From Paenibacillus marchantiophytorum (GTDB taxonomy: Bacteria; Bacillota; Bacilli; Paenibacillales; NBRC-103111): a DNA stretch of 64,000 bases. The notes beneath the pieces were generated by a model. That model was not told where the DNA came from, searched no databases, and worked only from the letters and a program-made list of their open reading frames with translations. Of this stretch, positions 8,615 through 16,938 are shown one piece after another. Where the stretch lies: positions 21,432-85,431 of the forward strand of contig NZ_BMHE01000033.1 in the NCBI RefSeq assembly GCF_014640555.1. Reading direction: 5' to 3'. Numbering within the stretch: position 1 is the stretch's first letter; each line of letters opens with the position of its first letter. A program made the translations under genes and the position numbers.

Positions 8615-9734
8615 ATGCTAGAACCAGAAGTGAAGCAAGACTTAAGAGAAACAGCAAAGCGACTAACTGAATTACGGGGGTCTCTTTGACTTAGATCATA
8701 AGTTGGAAGCGATCGGGGATTTTGAGGAAAAAATGGGGGCGCCGGACTTTTGGGATGATAACGAACGTGCCCAGAAGACCATCGCTGACCTCAACGTCGT
8801 CAAAAGTGTTGTTGATGAATTCAACGGCTTCTCGAACGCGTTCGATGACCTGCAGGTCATGGTCGAGCTTGAGGAAGAGGAAGCCGATACGGGGTTGGCG
8901 GCCGACATTGAGGATGGCATCGCCGCACTTATGAAGAAGCTCGAAACGTTCGAGCTTGGTTTATTGCTGAATCAGCCGTATGACCGGCTGAATGCCATTC
9001 TTGAGCTGCATCCCGGTGCCGGCGGCACCGAGTCGCAGGACTGGGCGGAGATGCTGCTGCGCATGTACCGCCGCTGGGCAGAGAAGCGGGGCTATAAAGT
9101 CGAGGTCCTCGACTATTTGCCCGGCGACGAAGCCGGCGTGAAGAGTGTCACGCTGCAGATCACAGGCTTCAATGCCTACGGCTATTTGAAGGCGGAGAAG
9201 GGCGTGCATCGGCTCGTCCGCATCTCGCCGTTCGATGCCTCAGGAAGGCGTCACACGTCCTTCGTGTCGTGCGACATCATGCCGGAGATTGAGGACGATA
9301 CAGAGGTTGAGATCCGCACCGAGGATCTCAAAATCGATACGTATCGTGCCAGCGGCGCCGGCGGTCAACACATCAACACCACGGATTCGGCCGTGCGGAT
9401 TACGCACATGCCTACCGGTGTCGTGGTGAGCTGTCAGCAAGAGCGCTCGCAGATCAAGAACCGCGAGAAAGCGATGAAAATGCTCCGCTCCAAGCTGTAT
9501 GAGAAGAAGATCGAAGCGAACTTAAAGCACTTGGCTGAGATTCGCGGCGAGCAATCCGACATTGGCTGGGGCAGCCAAATTCGTTCGTATGTGTTTCATC
9601 CCTATAGCATGGTCAAAGATCACAGAACTTCGGCGGAGACAGGTAATGTAGGCGCGGTTATGGATGGAGATCTCGATACGTTCATTGATGCTTATCTACG
9701 TCATCAGATTCGGAAGCCGGATAGTGAAGTGTAG
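8615..9734 (+). CDS. prfB: peptide chain release factor 2, with programmed +1 frameshift
   Basis: 372 residues after frameshifting. The first 24 codons run from ATG 8615 to CTT 8684-8686 and are followed by in-frame TGA at 8687-8689. Reading resumes in the +1 frame at GAC 8688 and stays open to 9734. RF2 reads UAA and UGA stops: the anticodon-like SPF tripeptide is at residues 204-206 and the catalytic GGQ at 249-251. The frameshift is the classical autoregulatory device: when RF2 is scarce the ribosome stalls at UGA and shifts. The gene is probably co-transcribed with secA. The central third (about 8950-9450) is visibly GC-richer than its flanks. Confidence 0.97.
8675..8690 (+). promoter_or_regulatory. 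RF2 recoding site
   Basis: An internal Shine-Dalgarno-like CGGGGG sits three bases before CTT TGA C. This is the standard RF2 +1 frameshift cassette: purine-rich stimulator, slippery CUU, UGA stop and a following C that makes the stop weak. Confidence 0.93.
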
Positions 9735-9797
9735 TTGGAACAGGGCGCATTATGCTGCGCTCAGGAACACTGCGCATACCTGAAGCCATAGACGATC

Positions 9798-9829
9798 ATC
9801 CTACACCTTAGAAGGTGTAGGATTTTTTG
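9798..9829 (+). terminator. secA-prfB terminator
   Basis: CCTACACCTT and AAGGTGTAGG form a perfect 10-bp stem with a two-base centre, followed by TTTTTT. Confidence 0.9.
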
Positions 9830-9846
9830 TGAGAGGAGGGCTGCTC

Positions 9847-10716
9847 GTGCCCAGAAAAGAACCGAGGATACGGATCGGAAGTCCTTCCCATACCGTATTG
9901 GAGTATACGTTATTAATTATTGGCTCGCTTATCATGGCCGCGAGTTTTAATAGTTTTTTGAATCCGAATCAGATTGCCACTGGAGGGGTTTCGGGGATTT
10001 CAACCATCGTGCAGCATATGACGAATCTGAATCCTGCGATTACACAGTGGGCATTAAATATACCCATTTTCCTATTAGCGTTGTGGTTGCTGGGTGGGCA
10101 GTTTGGGGTGAAGGCCGCGGTTGGATCGGTTATTTTTCCGCTATGTGTCCTGTTAACAAGCCATCTAGGCGTACCTACTCAGAATCCTTTATTAGCAGCA
10201 GTCTATGGCGGGATGGGAGTTGGGCTTGGGTTAGGCATCGTTTTTCGCGGACGCGGTTCGACGGGTGGATTGGGTTTGGCTGCTCAAATCCTGCATAAAT
10301 ACTCCGGTTTAAGCCTAGGTTTTTCGGTAGCCGTTTTTGATGGTTTAGTCATCATAAGCTCAGCTTTGATTTTCACACCGGAGAATGCGCTTTATGGTAT
10401 GATCGGGTTGTTTGTCACAACGAAAACGATAGATGTCGTACAACTAGGCTTCAACTATGCCAAAGTAGCCTTTATCATTTCGGACCATACGGAGGCTATT
10501 CGCAAAGCGATTTTATATGATTTGGATCGGGGACTTACCGAGTTGAATGGATCGGGAGGTTTCACGGGGGAATCCCGCACGGTTATGATGGTGGTCGTGA
10601 AACAGAACGAGGTTAGCCGTTTGAAAACGTTGGTGCAATCGGTGGACCCGCAGGCTTTTGTGATCTTGAGTGAAACGAATGAGGTGCTGGGCGAGGGTTT
10701 CAAGAGACATGCTTAG
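9847..10716 (+). CDS. YitT family membrane protein (DUF161/DUF2179)
   Basis: 289 residues. The N-terminal part holds about five hydrophobic segments with the family's NPNQIATGGVSG loop and FRGRGSTGG motif. The last about 85 residues form a soluble DUF2179 domain (YAKVAFIISDHTEAIRKAIL). Members are conserved in Firmicutes; transport is suspected but no substrate is established. The start is the GTG at 9847, six bases after AGGAGGG; an earlier GTG at 9829 lies inside the terminator and upstream of the ribosome site. It stands alone between two terminators. Confidence 0.85.
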   Translation: MPRKEPRIRIGSPSHTVLEYTLLIIGSLIMAASFNSFLNPNQIATGGVSGISTIVQHMTNLNPAITQWALNIPIFLLALWLLGGQFGVKAAVGSVIFPLCVLLTSHLGVPTQNPLLAAVYGGMGVGLGLGIVFRGRGSTGGLGLAAQILHKYSGLSLGFSVAVFDGLVIISSALIFTPENALYGMIGLFVTTKTIDVVQLGFNYAKVAFIISDHTEAIRKAILYDLDRGLTELNGSGGFTGESRTVMMVVVKQNEVSRLKTLVQSVDPQAFVILSETNEVLGEGFKRHA

Positions 10717-10734
10717 CTTAGGGAATAGTGGAGG

Positions 10735-10762
10735 AAAGCCGCACTCGAGTGCGGCTTTTTTT
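10735..10762 (+). terminator. terminator after the YitT gene
   Basis: AAAGCCGCACTC and GAGTGCGGCTTT form a perfect 12-bp palindromic stem followed by a T run. Confidence 0.88.
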
Positions 10763-10797
10763 GGAATGGGGTAAGCGATAGGGGATCGGGTGTGTTT

Positions 10798-10877
10798 TGT
10801 GTATAACTATACTCATTCGCAAATATCTTGTGGGTAAATTGTGGATAAGCTGTGGATAAGGCCAGTAGTTACCCACA
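10798..10877. other. second cluster of DnaA-box-like 9-mers
   Basis: Three exact TGTGNATAA matches occur at 10798-10806, 10840-10848 and 10851-10859. Near-matches are TGTGGGTAA (10829-10837) and reverse TTACCCACA (10869-10877). Three copies (10829, 10840, 10851) are spaced exactly 11 bases apart, about one helical turn, so they would face the same side of the DNA. The rest of the stretch up to the arg promoter (10878-11130) is AT-rich with no gene. Confidence 0.65.
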
Positions 10878-11130
10878 TTCGAGCCAACTCGTCTAGCCCA
10901 CATAGACAAAATTTGCTTGTTTGCCGTTCATTTTGGGATAATAGAAGCATTCCGTAATATGATTCTGTTTTCGGGGTTTTTTATGCAAATGATGCGTGAA
11001 TTTGATGCATATTATGTATATTTTCGCGGAGATAATCGGTTTGCGCAGGCCTTTGCGATAAATCCAAAAAGTCCTTGAAACGGCCTGATAAAAAACCGAT
11101 TTATTGTCAAAAAACGCACAAAAAAATTGA

Positions 11131-11165
11131 TTGAGTTATTATGTATACGACTGTATAATAATACA
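11131..11165 (+). promoter_or_regulatory. arg operon promoter with overlapping ARG box
   Basis: TTGAGT at 11131-11136 and TATAAT at 11154-11159 with a 17-base spacer form the promoter. TGTATAATAATACA at 11152-11165 is a perfect match to the palindromic ARG-box core TGNATWWWWATNCA and covers the -10. Binding of ArgR/AhrC with arginine would block polymerase. A partial half-site, TGAATTTGATGCA, lies around 10997-11009. Confidence 0.7.
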
Positions 11166-11196
11166 TATATTTTGAGGACGTCTGGGGGAAATTCAA

Positions 11197-12246
11197 ATGA
11201 GTCACGGCATAAGAGCGGCTATTATTGGTGCCACAGGGTACGGTGGTGCAGAGTTAATTCGTTTATTGCAGGCGCACCCGTTAGTTCAAGTAACTTCGGT
11301 GATCTCGACTTCGAATGCCGGAGCACCGCTTGCGGAGCATTTTCCGCATTTGCAGGAAATCGTTCTGGATGTGCTGGATGTATTGGATGTTGACCTTATC
11401 GCAGGCAAAGCAGATGTTGTTTTCCTGGCAACGCCAGCAGGTGTGAGTGCAGAACTTTCACCCAAATTATTGGCAGCTGGATTGAAAGTTATTGATATTT
11501 CTGGAGATTTGAGATTGAAGTCGTCTGCGGATTATGAAAAATGGTACAAAAAACCGGCCGCTTCCGAAGAGACGCTGGCTCGTTCGATCTACGGTCTGTC
11601 CGAAGTGTTCGGGGACGAAGTGAAAGGGAGCGATCTGATCGCCAATCCTGGCTGTTATCCAACAGCTACGCTGCTTGGTCTGGTACCTGCTGTTGCAGCG
11701 GGCTGGATCGACCCTTCGACGATTATTATTGATGCTAAATCCGGCGTGTCCGGTTCTGGGCGAGGCGTGAGCTTGGGTGTTCATTATTCCGAAGTGAATG
11801 AGAATTTAACTGCATATAAAGTGAATAAACATCAGCATATTCCGGAAATCGAGCAAGCGCTCGGTCGGATTGTCGGCAAGCCAGTGATTACAACGTTCAC
11901 CACGCACCTTGTGCCGATGACTCGTGGTATTATGGCTACGATGTATGCCTCTGTGAATGGAGAGCATGCGCTGGAAGATTTCGTAGAGCTGTATAGCCAG
12001 TATTATGAAGGCAGGAAGTTTGTGCGTATTCGCAAGAATGGCAAACTGCCTTCAACGAAAGAAGTATTCGGCTCGAACTATTGTGACATCGGTTTTGCTG
12101 TGGATGAACGTACAGGACGTGTGACGATTGTTTCGGTCATTGATAATGTGGTGAAAGGCGCCGCAGGTCAGGCGATTCAGAATTTAAATATTATGCAGGG
12201 CTGGGACGAAACGACAGGGCTGTTGTTCGCACCGGTGTATCCATAA
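11197..12246 (+). CDS. argC: N-acetyl-gamma-glutamyl-phosphate reductase
   Basis: 349 residues. It catalyses the NADPH-dependent reduction of N-acetylglutamyl phosphate to the semialdehyde, the third step of arginine synthesis. The N-terminal nucleotide-binding motif GATGYGGAELIRLL and the active-site NPGCYPT with catalytic C153 are present, as is the later HQHIPEIEQ segment. GGGGG precedes the start. It is the first gene of the arg run. Confidence 0.97.
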   Translation: MSHGIRAAIIGATGYGGAELIRLLQAHPLVQVTSVISTSNAGAPLAEHFPHLQEIVLDVLDVLDVDLIAGKADVVFLATPAGVSAELSPKLLAAGLKVIDISGDLRLKSSADYEKWYKKPAASEETLARSIYGLSEVFGDEVKGSDLIANPGCYPTATLLGLVPAVAAGWIDPSTIIIDAKSGVSGSGRGVSLGVHYSEVNENLTAYKVNKHQHIPEIEQALGRIVGKPVITTFTTHLVPMTRGIMATMYASVNGEHALEDFVELYSQYYEGRKFVRIRKNGKLPSTKEVFGSNYCDIGFAVDERTGRVTIVSVIDNVVKGAAGQAIQNLNIMQGWDETTGLLFAPVYP

Positions 12247-12276
12247 CGCGAAGATGAGGATAGGTGAAGAACGAAC

Positions 12277-13503
12277 ATGCTAGAGCAAGGTAGCTTTACT
12301 GTCGTGCCAGAGGGCACGGTTACGACGCCGAAAGGCTTTCGTGCAGGCGGTCTGCACTGTGGATTGAAGAAGACGGAGCGCTATGATTTGGGCGCAATCG
12401 TCTGTGAAGTGCCAGCGGCAGCGGCGGGTGTGTACACGCTGAACGCATTCCAGGCGGCGCCGCTTCGCGTGACGCAAGAAAGCATCGCCCACAGCGGCAA
12501 GCTGCAGGCGATGATCGTCAACAGCGGCAACGCCAATGCGTGCACCGGCGAGCAAGGCGAGCAGGACGCGCGTGCGATGCGCGCCGCCAGCGCGAAGGCG
12601 CTAGGCGTGGCGGAGCATCACGTCGGCGTGACGAGCACTGGCGTCATCGGCGAGTTATTGCCGATGGGCAAAGTTCTTAGCGGCATCGAGCAGCTGCCGG
12701 GCCGTGTGAAAGCAGACGGCGGCGAAGACTTCTGCCAATCGATCCTGACAACGGATCTTACGCAGAAGATGACGTGTGTCCGTGTTGTGGTGGGCGGCAA
12801 GGAAGTCCATATTGCCGGGGCAGCCAAGGGTTCGGGGATGATTCACCCGAACATGGCGACGATGCTCGGTTTCATGACAACCGATGCGCCGATTGAGAGC
12901 GTACACCTGCAGCAATTGCTGAGCAGGATTACGGACAGCACCTTCAACATGATCACCGTTGACGGAGACACAAGCACCAACGACATGGTCGTGGTGATGG
13001 CTAGCGGGCTGGCCGGCGGCGAAGCTTTGAATCCGGAGCATCCGGATTGGGAAGCGTTCGCGGCAGGGTTCCAGTACGTTGGCGAATACCTCGCCAAAGC
13101 GATTGCGCGCGACGGCGAAGGCGCGACGAAGCTGATCGAGACGACGGTCATCGGCGCAGAGAGCGAAGATGCGGCTCGCAAGATCGTTAAGTCGATCATC
13201 GGATCGAGCTTGGTGAAGTCGGCTGTTTATGGAGCTGACGCGAACTGGGGTCGGATCATTGCGGCAGTCGGATACTCCGGTCAGCCGGTGAACGTAAACA
13301 CGGTCGATATTCGCCTTGGCGATATCGCGGTGTTGGAGCAGTCTCGTCCAGTGAAGTTTGACGAGGAAGCGGCGCTTGCTTATTTGAAAACAGACACGAT
13401 TCAAATTCACGTGAATTTGCATATGGGCACTGGCAAGGCAACAGGCTGGGGCTGCGATTTGACATATGATTATGTGCGGATCAATGCGGCTTATCGCACA
13501 TAA
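12277..13503 (+). CDS. argJ: bifunctional ornithine acetyltransferase / N-acetylglutamate synthase
   Basis: 408 residues. ArgJ transfers the acetyl group from acetylornithine to glutamate, closing the cyclic pathway. The self-cleavage site lies in HPNMATMLGFM, between A194 and T195, where T195 becomes the N-terminal nucleophile of the beta chain. No separate argA or argE is in the window, which agrees with the recycling route. Parts of the 5' half (about 12400-12700) are strongly GC-rich. Confidence 0.96.
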   Translation: MLEQGSFTVVPEGTVTTPKGFRAGGLHCGLKKTERYDLGAIVCEVPAAAAGVYTLNAFQAAPLRVTQESIAHSGKLQAMIVNSGNANACTGEQGEQDARAMRAASAKALGVAEHHVGVTSTGVIGELLPMGKVLSGIEQLPGRVKADGGEDFCQSILTTDLTQKMTCVRVVVGGKEVHIAGAAKGSGMIHPNMATMLGFMTTDAPIESVHLQQLLSRITDSTFNMITVDGDTSTNDMVVVMASGLAGGEALNPEHPDWEAFAAGFQYVGEYLAKAIARDGEGATKLIETTVIGAESEDAARKIVKSIIGSSLVKSAVYGADANWGRIIAAVGYSGQPVNVNTVDIRLGDIAVLEQSRPVKFDEEAALAYLKTDTIQIHVNLHMGTGKATGWGCDLTYDYVRINAAYRT

Positions 13504-13527
13504 GGAAGCAAAGGGGAACGAACGGCT

Positions 13528-14319
13528 GTGAAGAACAATTGCTTTGTGATGAAATGCGGCGGGAGTACGCTTGCGGCTTTACCGTCCAGCTTTTTTGAAG
13601 ATATGCGTCAGCTTCAGGAGGAAGGTATCGTGACTGTCATCGTACACGGCGGCGGTCCGGCAATCTCTGAGACGCTTGGGAAGCTCGGTATTGAGTCAGG
13701 ATTCGTGAACGGTCTGCGGGTGACGAGTGAAGCGGTGTTGGACGTTGTGGAGATGGTGCTTTCCGGCCAGATCAATAAGGAAATCGTTCGCCGTATTCAA
13801 TTGACGGGTGCAGCAGCGCTCGGATTGTCCGGTGTAGATGGACATTTGATCGAAGCGAAGCCGGTGGCGAATAGTCACGAGGTAGGTCTGGTTGGCGATG
13901 TAACCAAGGTTAACGCTGAGTTGATTCAAGGAATCGTGAATATGGGCTATATTCCGGTCATTGCACCGGTTGGACTTGGCGCAGATGGCGGACAGCGTTA
14001 CAACATTAATGCGGATACGGCAGCAGGAGCTGTTGCATCTCATCTCGGTGTGGAGCAGATGGTTGTTGTGACAGACGTTCCAGGCATCATGAGTACGGTG
14101 GACGGCGAGAAGCAGGTGCTGCCGGTTGTAAGTGTAGCAGAGATTGAAGACATGATCGTGAGCGGTGAGATCTACGGGGGCATGATCCCTAAGGTCCGCG
14201 CAGCGATTGCTTGTATACAGGGTAAGGTGCAGGAAGTTGTTATCGTGAATGGTTCTGAGCCGAATGTGCTGAGTAAAGTGCTGAAGGGCACTGGCATTGG
14301 TACGCGGATTGTGCGTTAG
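13528..14319 (+). CDS. argB: acetylglutamate kinase
   Basis: 263 residues, GTG start after AAGGGG. It phosphorylates N-acetylglutamate using ATP. The amino acid kinase fold shows MKCGGSTL near the start, VHGGGPAIS (about residue 40) and the ATP-side segment YGGMIPKVRAA near the end. It is short and lacks the extra N-terminal helix of arginine-inhibited forms, so feedback control is uncertain. A 350-base repeat array follows before argD. Confidence 0.96.
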   Translation: MKNNCFVMKCGGSTLAALPSSFFEDMRQLQEEGIVTVIVHGGGPAISETLGKLGIESGFVNGLRVTSEAVLDVVEMVLSGQINKEIVRRIQLTGAAALGLSGVDGHLIEAKPVANSHEVGLVGDVTKVNAELIQGIVNMGYIPVIAPVGLGADGGQRYNINADTAAGAVASHLGVEQMVVVTDVPGIMSTVDGEKQVLPVVSVAEIEDMIVSGEIYGGMIPKVRAAIACIQGKVQEVVIVNGSEPNVLSKVLKGTGIGTRIVR

Positions 14320-14322
14320 CAG

Positions 14323-14672
14323 GAATTTCGCGCTTAAAGTGTGCGAATCCACGCTTTGGGCGAGACGCGAGAGTCCGTAAGGCTGATTTACAGCGTTAAC
14401 ATAGGCGAATGGCTGAATTTGGATGGGTTAAGACTGAATTTCGCGCTTAAAGTGAGCGAATACACGCTTTAGGCGAGACGCGAGAGTCCGTAAGGCTGAT
14501 TTACAGCGTTAACATAGGCGAATGGCTGAATTTGGATGGGTTAAGGCTGAATTTCGCGTTTAAAGTGAGCGAATCCACGCTTTGTGCGGGATGCAAGGGG
14601 CCATAAGGCTGATTTACAGCGTTAACACAGACGAACAGCAGAATTTAGATGCGTTAAGGCTGAATTTCGCGC
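14323..14672. repeat. 113-bp tandem repeat array between argB and argD
   Basis: The unit beginning GAATTTCGCGCTTAAAGTG starts at 14323, 14436, 14549 and, as a short fragment, 14662: exactly 113 bases apart. The first two units are nearly identical; the third has diverged more. No reading frame with a ribosome site crosses it and there is no T-tailed terminator. The array lies inside an otherwise tightly packed operon. Confidence 0.95.
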
Positions 14673-14708
14673 TTGCGCACTGAAATAACCACTAAGGAGG
14701 GAATGTAC

Positions 14709-15905
14709 ATGACAGAAACGGGAAAAAGCTCGCTCTTTCCAACTTACGCCAGATATCCGATTACATTGGTGAAGGGGGAAGGCAGCCGACTGTGGGATGA
14801 CACAGGCAAGGAGTACATCGATCTGATGAGCGGCATCGCGGTGACGAACCTCGGACACGCGCCTCAAGCGGTGAAGGAGAAGCTAATTAAACAGCTGGAT
14901 CAGCTTTGGCATGTGAGCAATCTTTTTCATATTCCGAATCAGGAGAAGCTGGCTACTTTGCTTACGGACAACAGCTGTGCGGACGCGGTATTTTTCTGTT
15001 CCACGGGTGCGGAAGCGAATGAGGCGGCAATCAAGTTAGCGCGTCGCTACTCGCAGAAGGTGCTGAACAATGGTCGGTATGAGATTATCACGTTCAACAT
15101 GTCGTTCCACGGACGTACGCTGGCTACACTGACCGCTACAGGTCAGGAGAAAGTGAAGGAAGGCTTCCATCCGCTTCCTGGCGGTTTCGTTTATGCGCCT
15201 TATAACGATATCGAGGCTGTACGCAGTCTCGTGAATGATAAAACATGTGCGATCATGCTCGAAATGGTGCAAGGCGAAGGCGGCGTTCTGCCGGCCGATC
15301 CGGAATTCGTGACGCAGATTGCTGAGCTTTGCAAACAAGAGAATTTGCTGTTAATTGTGGATGAAATCCAAACAGGTATCGGACGCACGGGCAAATTATT
15401 CGCGTATGAGCACTACGGCGTGGAGCCGGATATTTTCACCTTGGCCAAAGGTCTTGGCGGTGGTTTCCCGATTGGTGCTATGCTTGGCAAGGCGCATTTG
15501 GCTGAAGCTTTCAGCGCTGGCAGTCACGGCTCGACGTTTGGTGGAACACCGATTGCGACTGCGGCGGCTCATGCGGCTTTGGACACGATTATTTCGGAGA
15601 AATTGTCTGAACGTGCAGCCGAGTTAGGCGAGTACACGGTGAAGAAGCTGGAAAGCAAGCTGGCCGGCAATCCATTAATCGCGAAGATTCGCGGCGTTGG
15701 ACTTCTTATCGGCATCGAATGTACACAACCAGCTGGAGACATTATCAGCGAGATTCACAAACAAGGTGTGCTGGTTATTCCGGCAGGGCCGAACGTGATT
15801 CGTTTGGTGCCGGCTTTGACGATACCGCAAGCAGATTTAGATCAAGCACTCGACGTAGTGTGCGGTGTCCTCTCCCAGAAGGCATCGACCATCAGCAGCA
15901 TTTAG
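14709..15905 (+). CDS. argD: acetylornithine aminotransferase
   Basis: 398 residues, a class III PLP-dependent aminotransferase making N-acetylornithine. The family segment DEIQTGIGRTGKLFAYEH is followed by LAKGLGGGFPIGAM, where K247 is the PLP-binding lysine. The ATG at 14709 is chosen because AAGGAGG ends 8 bases before it; the ATG at 14703 is too close. Its first codons directly follow the 113-bp repeat array. Confidence 0.96.
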   Translation: MTETGKSSLFPTYARYPITLVKGEGSRLWDDTGKEYIDLMSGIAVTNLGHAPQAVKEKLIKQLDQLWHVSNLFHIPNQEKLATLLTDNSCADAVFFCSTGAEANEAAIKLARRYSQKVLNNGRYEIITFNMSFHGRTLATLTATGQEKVKEGFHPLPGGFVYAPYNDIEAVRSLVNDKTCAIMLEMVQGEGGVLPADPEFVTQIAELCKQENLLLIVDEIQTGIGRTGKLFAYEHYGVEPDIFTLAKGLGGGFPIGAMLGKAHLAEAFSAGSHGSTFGGTPIATAAAHAALDTIISEKLSERAAELGEYTVKKLESKLAGNPLIAKIRGVGLLIGIECTQPAGDIISEIHKQGVLVIPAGPNVIRLVPALTIPQADLDQALDVVCGVLSQKASTISSI

Positions 15906-15935
15906 ACAGAGTTAAACGTAGAGAGGTTGGATGAA

Positions 15936-16895
15936 ATGAATAGTACCTTACAAGAAGAAATGGCTGCCCAACTGAAGGGCAAAGATTTTCTTGCTTTGGT
16001 TGATTATACACCGGAAGAAATCGAATACTTGATTCACTATGGCATCGAGCTTAAACGCAAGCAGAAGGCCAGAGAGCCTCACGCTGTTTTAGCGGGTAAA
16101 ACGCTGGGGATGATTTTCGAGAAATCATCGACGCGTACGCGTGTATCTTTCGAAGTCGGGATGTACCAGCTCGGAGGTCAGGCGTTATTTTTAAGCAAAA
16201 ATGACCTGCAGCTTGGACGCGGAGAAACCGTTTGGGATACAGCGCAAACGTTGTCGCGTTACCTGGACGGCATTATGATTCGTACGTACGAGCATCGTAA
16301 AGTGATCGATCTTGCGCGTGGATCAACGGTTCCAGTTATCAATGGGCTGACTGATTATGCGCACCCTTGCCAAGTGATGGCCGATTATCAAACGGTTCTG
16401 GAGAAAAAAGGCCGCTTGAAAGGGATCAAGGTTGCTTACATCGGTGATGGCAACAATATGGTTCATTCCCTGATGATGGGCGCGAGCAAATTGGGCATGG
16501 ACTTCGCGATTGCTTCACCGGAAGGGTATGACCCGGACCAGGAAGTAATCCAGATTTCCAAGGAAAATGCTGCGCAATCCGGCGGCAGCGTGCTGCTTAC
16601 GCGCGATCCGCGCGAAGCGATTGAGAATGCCGATATCGTCTATACCGACGTATGGGCAAGCATGGGCTTTGAAGCGGAGCAGCAGGAACGCGAAGTCGCT
16701 TTCAAAAATTTCCAAATCAACGAAGCACTGGTGAAGTATGCGAAACAAGATTACTTGTTCATGCACTGCTTGCCTGCCCACCGTGGGGAAGAAGTGAGCG
16801 AGGGCGTCATTGATGGCGCGCATTCGATCATTTTTGACCAAGCAGAGAATCGTCTTCATGCGCAAAAGGCTATTATGGCCGCGACAATGATATAA
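15936..16895 (+). CDS. argF: ornithine carbamoyltransferase
   Basis: 319 residues. It joins carbamoyl phosphate and ornithine to citrulline. The carbamoyl-phosphate site SSTRTR (about residue 63), the HPCQ box and the ornithine-side HCLPAHRG motif are intact. The start at 15936 follows GAGAGG by 9 bases. carAB, which supply carbamoyl phosphate and lie next to argF in B. subtilis, are absent here. Confidence 0.97.
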   Translation: MNSTLQEEMAAQLKGKDFLALVDYTPEEIEYLIHYGIELKRKQKAREPHAVLAGKTLGMIFEKSSTRTRVSFEVGMYQLGGQALFLSKNDLQLGRGETVWDTAQTLSRYLDGIMIRTYEHRKVIDLARGSTVPVINGLTDYAHPCQVMADYQTVLEKKGRLKGIKVAYIGDGNNMVHSLMMGASKLGMDFAIASPEGYDPDQEVIQISKENAAQSGGSVLLTRDPREAIENADIVYTDVWASMGFEAEQQEREVAFKNFQINEALVKYAKQDYLFMHCLPAHRGEEVSEGVIDGAHSIIFDQAENRLHAQKAIMAATMI

Positions 16896-16938
16896 TTGCT
16901 AGCAATCAGCAGAATTAGAAACGGAGAGATTAGTAGAC

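Noticed and set aside
10878..11130. T-box or riboswitch leader before argC
   Set aside because: No T-box sequence or specifier-loop pattern and no terminator/antiterminator pair were seen. The ARG box gives a simpler explanation.
12655..13422. 255-codon open frame on the minus strand opposite argJ
   Set aside because: It is an antisense shadow in GC-rich DNA, without ribosome site or homology.
14323..14672. CRISPR array
   Set aside because: Units are 113 bases and contiguous, with no alternation of short repeat and unique spacer, and no cas genes are near.
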